DNA from: an uncultured Oscillospiraceae bacterium
GTDB lineage: Bacteria > Bacillota > Clostridia > Oscillospirales > Acutalibacteraceae
NCBI GenBank assembly: GCA_900546735.1
Contig: URDW01000063.1
Span: 1-11,468 of the forward strand
DNA length: 11,468 nt
Reading direction: 5' to 3'
In this document: positions 6,432 to 11,468 of the stretch, piece by piece
Position numbering within the stretch: the stretch's first letter is position 1
How the letters are laid out: each line of letters opens with the position of its first letter
Notes under the pieces: model-generated
The model's database searches: none
Seen by the model: only the letters and a program-made list of their open reading frames with translations
Told to the model about the DNA's origin: nothing
Made by a program: the position numbers and the translations under genes

Positions 6432-7256
6432 ATGAAGCATTTTGCACTGATCGGGTTCCCGCTCGGCCATTCGCTGAGTGTTGTGATCCACCAAACACTG
6501 ATGCGCCGCGCCGGCACCGACGGCGACTACATACTAAAAGAGACCGCACCGCAGGATCTGCCGCAGGCCGTAGACGAACTGCGGCGGCTGGACGGGTTCA
6601 ACGTAACGATCCCGCACAAGATCCGCATTTTGCCCTATTTAGACGGCTTAAGCGAAAAAGCCGAACTCTTTGGCGCGGTCAACACCGTAAGCGTAAAAAA
6701 CGGCCGGTTCTACGGCGACAACACCGACTGGCTCGGATTTTTGAAAGGGCTGGAACTGGCCGGCATGGAACTGGGCGGGAAAGTGCTTTTGTGCGGTGCA
6801 GGCGGCGCAGCCAGAATGGCGGCCCTTGAAGCCGTGCTGGCCGGCGCGGACCTGACGATTGCCGCAAGGAAAATACAAAAGGCCGAAGCGCTGGCCGCTG
6901 AAATAAAAGAAAAGCTGAACGCCAAGGTGCACACCTGTACACTGGATGCGGCAAGCGGCACATATGACCTGATCGTAAACGCAACGCCGTGCGGCATGTT
7001 TCCGCACACCGACGAATGCCCGCTGGCAGAAGAAACGGTCTGCCGCGCCGGCAGCGTTTTTGACATGATCTATAACCCACAGGAGACAAAGCTGCTTGCT
7101 GCGGCGCACAGCGCCGGCGTCAAAACGGCAAACGGGCTGACGATGCTGGCCGGACAGGCTGCCGCCGCCGAAACGCTTTGGAACGGCACCGTTTTTACGC
7201 GTGGCGACATTTTAGCGGCTGTTGACGCCGCCGGAAAAGAGCTGGAGAAGAAATGA
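6432..7256 (+). CDS. aroE: Shikimate dehydrogenase
   Basis: It reduces 3-dehydroshikimate to shikimate with NADPH, in the cytosol, in aromatic amino-acid synthesis. Of 274 residues, usual for AroE. The substrate half shows GHSLS at 12-16 (shikimate-binding Ser14/Ser16; the next residue is Val where Pro is common), FNVTIPHK at 56-63 with catalytic Lys63, GAVNTV at 81-86 and GDNTDWLGF at 95-103 with catalytic Asp99. The cofactor half has CGAGGAAR at 121-128 and AAR at 144-146 in the place of the NADP-binding NRT/S loop. NATPCGMF at 183-190, DMIYNP at 211-216 and NGLTMLAGQAA at 234-244 complete it. The ATG at 6432 follows GAGGTATGCC; the frame opens 22 codons earlier without a ribosome site. Its TGA overlaps the aroK ATG by four bases. 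Confidence 0.95.
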   Translation: MKHFALIGFPLGHSLSVVIHQTLMRRAGTDGDYILKETAPQDLPQAVDELRRLDGFNVTIPHKIRILPYLDGLSEKAELFGAVNTVSVKNGRFYGDNTDWLGFLKGLELAGMELGGKVLLCGAGGAARMAALEAVLAGADLTIAARKIQKAEALAAEIKEKLNAKVHTCTLDAASGTYDLIVNATPCGMFPHTDECPLAEETVCRAGSVFDMIYNPQETKLLAAAHSAGVKTANGLTMLAGQAAAAETLWNGTVFTRGDILAAVDAAGKELEKK

Positions 7257-7765
7257 ACATTGTTCTATGCGGTTTTATGGGCAGCGGCAAAACAACGGTC
7301 GGCCGGGCGCTGAGCAGCCTTTGCCGCTTGCCGTTTTTTGACACGGACGACTGCGTGGAAAAGGCGTGCGGCCAAAGCGTGCGCCAAATTTTCGATAGGA
7401 AAGGCGAAGCTTTTTTTCGCGACAAAGAGCACGAGGTCTGCTGCGCGCTTGCCAACCTGAACGGCGCTGTGATCGCGGCCGGCGGCGGCACGCTGACCTA
7501 CGCCCGAAACTGCAAGGCATTTGCCGAAAAGTGCGTGATCGTGTTTTTGGACGCGTCGTTTGACGTGATCTGCCGGCGCATACCGGACGCATCGTCGCGG
7601 CCGCTTTTCAAAAACAAAGAAAACGCCAAAGCGCTTTACGACAGCCGCCGGGCGCTTTACGAAAAAGCCGCCGGCCTGACGGTAAATGCCGATCGCCCGG
7701 CAGAAGAAGTGGCCGCAGCCGTCTACAAAGCCGTTTTTAAAGCCGAACCGTCTTGCAACGAATAA
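7253..7765 (+). CDS. aroK: Shikimate kinase
   Basis: It phosphorylates shikimate to shikimate-3-phosphate with ATP, the step after AroE. The 170 residues form a P-loop kinase: Walker A GFMGSGKT at 7-14, shikimate-binding Asp32 in FFDTDD, Arg56 in AFFRDKE, GGGT at 77-80, the lid arginine in SSRPLF at 114-119 (Arg116), and RRALYEKAA at 132-140 supplying Arg133. It starts inside the aroE stop codon (ATGA), with GGAGAAG just upstream, so translation is likely coupled. The remaining shikimate genes (aroB, aroA, aroC, aroF) are not in the window. Confidence 0.95.
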   Translation: MNIVLCGFMGSGKTTVGRALSSLCRLPFFDTDDCVEKACGQSVRQIFDRKGEAFFRDKEHEVCCALANLNGAVIAAGGGTLTYARNCKAFAEKCVIVFLDASFDVICRRIPDASSRPLFKNKENAKALYDSRRALYEKAAGLTVNADRPAEEVAAAVYKAVFKAEPSCNE

Positions 7766-7934
7766 AACGTCTCTGCCAAACGGAGCAGGAAAATACTTCT
7801 TTGCGCGCACGCCCGCTGCGGTGCACAAACTACACAGTAGACGCATCTTTGCGTTTTGGCCGCCGGAGCTGAGGCAAAACTGCACAAAATCACACCAAAA
7901 AGGCGCGAATCCGCCCGAAATTTTGAGGCTTTGC
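7766..7934 (+). other. Noncoding gap after aroK with a weak terminator
   Basis: No convincing gene is seen here on either strand. A short hairpin at 7839-7857 (AGACGCA, TCTT, TGCGTTT, with one G-T pair) runs into a brief T stretch and may terminate aroEK weakly. A 4-base GGCG/CGCC hairpin lies near 7900. The stretch is followed directly by the promoter of the permease gene. Confidence 0.35.
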
Positions 7935-7963
7935 TTGAAAAATTACGATTGACATGCTATAAT
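7935..7963 (+). promoter_or_regulatory. Strong extended -10 promoter of the permease gene
   Basis: TTGAAA (7935-7940), a 17-base spacer, then TGCTATAAT, i.e. a perfect TATAAT (7958-7963) with a TGN extension. A second reading, TTGACA (7949-7954) with 17 bases to TATTCT (7972-7977), overlaps it. The leader to the ATG is about 90-100 bases and contains only a weak 5-base inverted repeat. Confidence 0.75.
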
Positions 7964-8062
7964 CATTCTGTTATTCTATCTAGTGGTCTGCTGCATTTTC
8001 CAACAACAAGCAGTAAAAAGACGTTTATTTGCCACGTTTATGACAAAGAAGGTTTATTTTTC

Positions 8063-8914
8063 ATGAGCTCTATTGCCAATGCGAAAAAAGAAGCACGGCA
8101 CGATATAAAGATGTTCAAACGTTACAGGAACCTGCTGAGCGAATTGGTTGCCAAAAACGTTAAACTAAAATACCGCAATTCCTGGCTGGGCATTTTCTGG
8201 AGTTTTCTGGAGCCGCTGCTCAACATGATCGTGCTTTCCGTTGTGTTCAACGGCATTTTTAACCGGGACAATGCAGAAGTGATCTGTTACCCGGTATACC
8301 TTTTTACCGGCCGAATGGTATTCAGCTTTTTCAGAGACTCCACCAAAAAAGCCATGATGAGCTTTCGTGCCAATCAGTCCATTATCAAAAAAGTTTATGT
8401 GCCGAAATACATGTACCCCGTTTCCGGCATTTTATCCAATTTTGTAACCTTTTCCATTTCATTGCTTTGCCTGGCATGCATCATGGCATTCTTCAAGATC
8501 ACCGGCATCAGCAACGGCCATGCGATCGACCTTACATGGAAAGTGCTGCTGTTTTGGATCCCCATCCTCATCTGCCTGATCCTTTCGATCGGCGTGGGGC
8601 TGATCCTTTCGATCATGCAGGTGTATTTCCGCGACATCGAATACATTTTTAATGTTATCATGAGCCTGATGTTCTACACCGTGCCGATCCTCTATTCGCT
8701 TAAAACGATCACGACAGAATGGATGGTCGTACTGATCAAGCTGAATCCGCTGTATTCCATTATTGAGCTGTTTCGGCAATGCGTGCTGTACGGGCCAAAT
8801 TCCATTTTAAGCTGGTACATGATCGCCTATTCGCTTGCCTTTTCGGTTTTGGTGCTGTTCATCGGCATGCTGATCTTCAACTGGAAGAGCGACGACATTG
8901 TTTACCATCTTTAA
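8063..8914 (+). CDS. ABC-2 type polysaccharide export permease (Wzm/TagG-like)
   Basis: A 283-residue inner-membrane subunit of an ABC exporter for polysaccharide or teichoic acid. The family signature is at the N-terminus: an amphipathic segment RYRNLLSELVAKNVKLKYRNS (about 20-40) followed by WLGIFWSFLEPLLNMIV at 41-57. Membrane segments lie near 47-67, 75-90, 117-144, 160-187, 196-214 and 251-273, the usual six. NPLYSIIELFRQCVLYG at 228-244 is the conserved loop before the last helix. The ATG at 8063 is preceded by AAGAAGG ten bases away; a longer open frame from 7856 has no family similarity and would begin upstream of the promoter. The ATPase partner (Wzt/TagH), normally directly downstream, is missing: a terminator follows. 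Substrate unknown. By eye its codon use is somewhat more A/T-rich than aroEK. Confidence 0.88.
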   Translation: MSSIANAKKEARHDIKMFKRYRNLLSELVAKNVKLKYRNSWLGIFWSFLEPLLNMIVLSVVFNGIFNRDNAEVICYPVYLFTGRMVFSFFRDSTKKAMMSFRANQSIIKKVYVPKYMYPVSGILSNFVTFSISLLCLACIMAFFKITGISNGHAIDLTWKVLLFWIPILICLILSIGVGLILSIMQVYFRDIEYIFNVIMSLMFYTVPILYSLKTITTEWMVVLIKLNPLYSIIELFRQCVLYGPNSILSWYMIAYSLAFSVLVLFIGMLIFNWKSDDIVYHL

Positions 8915-8947
8915 TTGACAGACTGGAAAACCGAATTATATACATTG

Positions 8948-8977
8948 CGGCGCCTGCAAAAGCAGGCGCCGTTTTTT
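8948..8977 (+). terminator. Strong terminator of the permease gene
   Basis: A perfect 10-base stem, CGGCGCCTGC / GCAGGCGCCG, with an AAAA tetraloop is followed by TTTTTT. It starts 34 bases after the permease stop codon. Confidence 0.96.
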
Positions 8978-8982
8978 GCAGC

Positions 8983-9019
8983 AAAAAGCGCACAGCTTTA
9001 CACAAGCTGTACGCTTTTT
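8983..9019 (-). terminator. Terminator of the phosphohexomutase and small-ORF unit
   Basis: On the minus strand AAAAAGCG and ACAGCTT pair with AAGCTGT and CGCTTTTT around a 5-base loop and one mismatch, ending in a T run. It lies about 11 bases beyond the small-ORF stop. Because the stem is A/T-flanked on both sides it can also act on the plus strand as a backup for the permease terminator. Confidence 0.93.
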
Positions 9020-9030
9020 CCAATTTATCG

Positions 9031-9126
9031 TCACTGCAGAAAAACGACCAAACCGGCCGTAACGGCGCTGCCGGCCATCAGCACGGCAAGGACGATGGCA
9101 ACGATTTTCGCAAACTTCCGGTTCAT
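9031..9126 (-). CDS. Small single-helix membrane protein (31 residues)
   Basis: A 31-residue open frame with three lysine/arginine residues in its first seven positions (MNRKFAK), then one hydrophobic helix from about Ile8 to Leu30 (IVAIVLAVLMAGSAVTAG, then LVVFL), ending Gln-stop. Its ATG begins five bases after the stop codon of the phosphohexomutase gene, and a GGAGG site inside the last codons of that gene lies ten bases upstream, so translation is probably coupled. It is closed by a terminator. The shape (basic N-terminus, single helix, about 31 residues) recalls Prli42, the small stressosome membrane anchor of Firmicutes, but I cannot claim homology. An export-signal-like peptide or a decayed gene end are alternatives. 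Function unknown. Confidence 0.7.
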   Translation of the reverse strand: MNRKFAKIVAIVLAVLMAGSAVTAGLVVFLQ

Positions 9127-9131
9127 ACTGC

Positions 9132-10847
9132 TTAAGCCTCCATATATTTTGCCGCGCTGGCCGTAAGCGCATCGGCAGCTGCCTGGGCAGACGCCATATC
9201 GGTGCCGACGGCTGTGACATACGTCTTGATCTTCGGCTCCGTGCCGCTGGGGCGAACGATCACGCCGGCGCCGCCCTCCAGCTTATAGGCCAGCACGTTG
9301 GATTTCGGCAGGTCGATCGGCGTTTTGGTGCCGTCGGCAAGCGAAGTGCAGACACTGCTTTCGTAGTCTGAAACAGCCAGGACCTGATGCCCGGCAAATG
9401 CTTTAGGCGCATGGCTGCGCAGCGTATCCATGATCTGGTGCATTTTTTCCATGCCGGCCGCGCCCTCAAACGCGTAGTTTGCTACCTGGTTGACGTAATA
9501 GCCAAACGTCTCGTAAATATCGTTCATCACATCCAGCAGCGTCTGCCCCTGCAGCTTATAAAACGCCGCCATCTCGCAGATCAGCATTGAGGCAACGACC
9601 GCGTCTTTATCGCGCGCATGCGTACCGGCCAGATAGCCGTAGCTTTCTTCAAAGCCAAGGATGAAATCACCGGCACGGCCGTCTTTTTCAAGGTTTGTGA
9701 TCAGTTCTCCGATATACTTAAAGCCGGTCAGCAAATTCTTAAAACCGCAATTATATTTTTCAGCGATTTTTTCGGCCAGGTCGGTCGAGACGAACGATTT
9801 GACCGCAACAGGCTGGGCGGGCAATGTGCCGTTTGCCTTCTTCTGCGAAAGCAGGTAATTGAGCAGCAGCACGCCGACCTGGTTGCCGCTCATCAGCCGG
9901 TATTCGCCGTTTTCATCGCGCACGGCAATGCCGACGCGGTCGCAGTCCGGATCCGTCGCCAAAAGCAGATCGGCCGGAGAATCCTTGGCCATCAGCAGCG
10001 CCTGCTCAAACGCCTGGCGGATCTCGGGGTTCGGATACGGACAGGTCGGAAAGTTGCCGTCCGGCAGCTCCTGCGTTTTCACAACGTCACAGTGCTGCAC
10101 GCCGATGCGCGAAAGAATGGCGCGCACCGGCTTGTTGCCCGTGCCGTTTAAAGGCGTGTAGATCACATGCAAACCCGATTTTCCGCAAACATCCGGGTGC
10201 ACACGCTGTGTCTCAACCGCATCCAAAAACGCGTTTACCAGTTCCTGACCGACCATGACGATACGCCCGTCGGCGACCGCCGCGTCAAAATCACAAGTTT
10301 TAATGCCGGTGAAATAGTCGACTTGCTGAATATAGCCATAGGTTTCCAGCGCCTCTGCATCGGTCATCTGGTAACCGTTCGGATTGTAACACTTGTAGCC
10401 GTTATACTTAGCCGGATTGTGCGACGCCGTAATGATGATGCCGCTGTCAGTGCCGAGCCGGCGCACCGCGAAACTGAGCACCGGCGTGGGCACCAGTTCC
10501 TCAAACAAATAGACCTTTACGCCGTTCGCCGCCAAAACGCGGGCGGCAAATTCGGCAAACGTTTCGCTTTTGATACGCGAATCATAAGCAATGGCCACGG
10601 ACGGCGCGGCCTTTTTTTGCAGCAGGTACTGCGCAAGCCCCTGTGTGGCGCGGCCGACCGTATATACGTTCATGCGGTTCGTGCCGGCGCCGATCACCCC
10701 GCGCAGACCGGCTGTTCCGAATTCCAGTTCGGTGTAAAAACGGTCAATGATCTCGTCCTCGTCCGAAACAGCATTCAGTTCCTCGATCAAATCGGGGTCG
10801 AGCACGGCGTTTTGCTTCCAGAGCTCGTAAAGTTCTTTTTCTTTCAT
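9132..10847 (-). CDS. Phosphoglucomutase/phosphomannomutase (PgcA type)
   Basis: It interconverts hexose-6- and hexose-1-phosphates, feeding UDP-glucose and cell-surface sugar synthesis. The 571 residues match the long alpha-PGM form of Firmicutes (PgcA-like). Motifs: FGTAGLRG at 43-50, the phosphoserine loop ITASHNPAKYNGYK at 139-152 with Ser142, metal loop DPDCDRVG at 299-306, sugar-binding GFEESYGYL at 398-406 and the phosphate-binding RPSGTEPK at 532-539. All four catalytic regions are intact. I choose the ATG at 10847, seven bases after AGGAG; an ATG six codons earlier lacks a site. It is transcribed from a consensus-like promoter at 10898-10926 and followed by a small membrane-protein ORF. 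The exact sugar preference (glucose versus mannose or deoxyribose) cannot be read from sequence. The nearby polysaccharide permease fits a surface-glycan role, but it is convergent. Confidence 0.93.
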   Translation of the reverse strand: MKEKELYELWKQNAVLDPDLIEELNAVSDEDEIIDRFYTELEFGTAGLRGVIGAGTNRMNVYTVGRATQGLAQYLLQKKAAPSVAIAYDSRIKSETFAEFAARVLAANGVKVYLFEELVPTPVLSFAVRRLGTDSGIIITASHNPAKYNGYKCYNPNGYQMTDAEALETYGYIQQVDYFTGIKTCDFDAAVADGRIVMVGQELVNAFLDAVETQRVHPDVCGKSGLHVIYTPLNGTGNKPVRAILSRIGVQHCDVVKTQELPDGNFPTCPYPNPEIRQAFEQALLMAKDSPADLLLATDPDCDRVGIAVRDENGEYRLMSGNQVGVLLLNYLLSQKKANGTLPAQPVAVKSFVSTDLAEKIAEKYNCGFKNLLTGFKYIGELITNLEKDGRAGDFILGFEESYGYLAGTHARDKDAVVASMLICEMAAFYKLQGQTLLDVMNDIYETFGYYVNQVANYAFEGAAGMEKMHQIMDTLRSHAPKAFAGHQVLAVSDYESSVCTSLADGTKTPIDLPKSNVLAYKLEGGAGVIVRPSGTEPKIKTYVTAVGTDMASAQAAADALTASAAKYMEA

Positions 10848-10869
10848 ATGACCACTCCTGTACATTTAA

Positions 10870-10881
10870 TGCATGCATGCA
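10870..10881. repeat. Perfect 12-base palindrome in the phosphohexomutase leader
   Basis: TGCATGCATGCA is its own reverse complement. It lies 16 bases downstream of the -10 box of the phosphohexomutase promoter and upstream of its ribosome binding site, an operator-like position. Confidence 0.6.
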
Positions 10882-10897
10882 AAAACTTTCCGCTTAC

Positions 10898-10926
10898 ATT
10901 TTAATCTTATTAAAGACGGTTGTCAA
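10898..10926 (-). promoter_or_regulatory. Promoter of the phosphohexomutase gene
   Basis: On the minus strand a perfect TTGACA (10921-10926), a 17-base spacer and TAAAAT (10898-10903). The leader is about 45 bases. The -35 box shares five bases with the -35 box of the divergent comM promoter. Confidence 0.85.
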
Positions 10927-10948
10927 CAATTACAGAATTTAGTATAAT
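10920..10948 (+). promoter_or_regulatory. Promoter of comM
   Basis: TTGTCA (10920-10925), a 17-base spacer and a perfect TATAAT (10943-10948). The expected start site is near 10955, giving a very short leader of about 11 bases before the ATG at 10966. The palindrome CACCTAGGTG (10950-10959) covers the expected start site and the ribosome binding site. Confidence 0.85.
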
Positions 10949-10965
10949 ACACCTAGGTGAAAAAA

Positions 10966-11468
10966 ATGTATGCAAAAGTAAAAAGCATGGGTATATTCGG
11001 ATTTGAAACATTCCCGGTCGAAGTGGAGGCCGATATCAGTTCCGGCCTGCCGCGGTTTGACCTGGTAGGGCTGCCGGACGCCGCGGTCAAAGAGAGCCGC
11101 GAGCGTGTGCGCTCTGCCATGAAAAACGGCGGCTTCCACTACCCAACGGCGCGCATTACCGTAAACATTGCCCCGGCAGACATCAAAAAAGAGGGCGCTG
11201 TCTACGACCTGCCGGTATTTATTGCGCTGATCGCGGCCGGCGGCGGCCTGAAAAAAGATAAACTGCAGGACACAGCGTTTTTAGGCGAGCTGTCGCTCGA
11301 CGGCGACCTGCGCCCGGTGCGCGGCGTGCTGCCGATGCTGATCGAGGCTAAGGCGCGCGGGATCAAAACCGTGTTCATTCCAAAAGCCAACGAGGCAGAG
11401 GGCGCTATTTTGGAAGGCATTGACGTGTTGCCGGCCAGAACGGCCGCCGAAGTCCTGTCTCTTATACA
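10966..11468 (+). CDS. comM: ComM/YifB family Mg-chelatase-like AAA+ ATPase, N-terminal part
   Basis: The first 167 codons of the ComM family (about 500 residues), cut by the right edge. ComM is a hexameric helicase-like ATPase that aids branch migration during natural transformation in proteobacteria; its role in clostridia is less clear. The visible N-terminal domain is typical: VEVEADISSGLPRFDLVGLPD at 19-39, AAVKESRERVRSAM at 40-53, ARITVNIAPADIKKEGAVYDLP at 62-83, and FLGELSLDGDLRPVRGVLP at 107-125. The ATPase core would lie beyond the edge. The ATG is placed six bases after AGGTGA. The last 14 bases probably come from a sequencing adapter, so the final four or five residues should not be trusted. 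Confidence 0.92.
   Translation, partial: MYAKVKSMGIFGFETFPVEVEADISSGLPRFDLVGLPDAAVKESRERVRSAMKNGGFHYPTARITVNIAPADIKKEGAVYDLPVFIALIAAGGGLKKDKLQDTAFLGELSLDGDLRPVRGVLPMLIEAKARGIKTVFIPKANEAEGAILEGIDVLPARTAAEVLSLI
11455..11468 (+). other. Probable Tn5/Nextera mosaic-end adapter remnant
   Basis: The window ends CTGTCTCTTATACA, identical to the first 14 bases of the Nextera adapter CTGTCTCTTATACACATCT. A chance 14-base match exactly at the edge is very unlikely, so this is most simply untrimmed adapter at a contig end. Confidence 0.85.

Noticed and set aside
7686..7952. Small plus-strand frame overlapping the end of aroK
   Set aside because: It starts inside aroK in another frame, has no ribosome binding site, and its composition is not protein-like.
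7856..8062. Longer N-terminus for the ABC permease
   Set aside because: It would begin upstream of the strong TATAAT promoter and its 69 residues do not look like the permease family.
8948..9019. Two adjacent inverted repeats read as a mobile-element end or repeat family
   Set aside because: Each is a hairpin with a T run correctly placed after a converging gene, so ordinary back-to-back terminators explain them.
1..11468. A new defence, biosynthetic or mobile system
   Set aside because: All large frames belong to known housekeeping families. No integrase, transposase, toxin pair, CRISPR repeat, tRNA or clustered unknown genes were seen.

Overview
The window looks like a chromosomal housekeeping segment from a GC-rich (mid-50s percent by eye) low-GC-phylum relative, most likely a gut-type clostridium of the Oscillospiraceae/Ruminococcaceae kind. 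The grounds are a perfect CIRCE element in front of hrcA, strong GGAGG-type ribosome binding sites, a secreted CHAP hydrolase, a Firmicutes-like PgcA-type phosphoglucomutase and clostridial gene styles. The genus is an inference from composition and gene content. No mobile element, CRISPR array, tRNA or rRNA was seen.

Layout. 1-883: the start of hrcA on the minus strand (C-terminus off the left edge) with its promoter and CIRCE operator. 915-954: a terminator shared by the converging ends of the CHAP unit and the hrcA upstream region. 1004-6321, all minus strand, read right to left: acpP (acyl carrier protein), a large stem-loop, glpK (glycerol kinase), a malic enzyme with a terminator overlapping its stop codon, a FAD-dependent oxidoreductase of unknown substrate, and a secreted CHAP-domain hydrolase whose promoter region carries a WalR-like direct repeat. 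6322-6431: an intergenic region with overlapping divergent promoters for acpP and aroE. 6432-7765, plus strand: aroE and aroK, translationally coupled by an ATGA overlap (two shikimate pathway steps). 7766-8062: noncoding, with a weak terminator and a strong extended -10 promoter. 8063-8914: a polysaccharide-type ABC-2 permease with no ATPase partner beside it, closed by a strong terminator at 8948-8977. 9031-10847, minus strand: a phosphoglucomutase/phosphomannomutase followed at once by a 31-residue single-helix membrane protein that standard gene callers would miss, then a terminator at 8983-9019. 10848-10965: divergent promoters whose -35 boxes overlap. 10966-11468, plus strand: the start of comM (YifB family).

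How the genes fit together. glpK and the malic enzyme supply central carbon intermediates (glycerol-3-phosphate; pyruvate and reducing power), acpP carries acyl chains, aroE/aroK make shikimate-3-phosphate, and the phosphohexomutase and the permease point to cell-surface polysaccharide supply and export. These are neighbours rather than one pathway.

Two points matter to users of this sequence. The last 14 bases (11455-11468) match the start of the Tn5/Nextera mosaic-end adapter, so the right edge is probably an assembly artefact. The small ORF at 9031-9126 is well supported by its position and ribosome binding site. I did not find a clearly new biological system; the most interesting leads are regulatory (WalR-like box, overlapping divergent promoters, the acpP-glpK stem-loop) and the small membrane protein.
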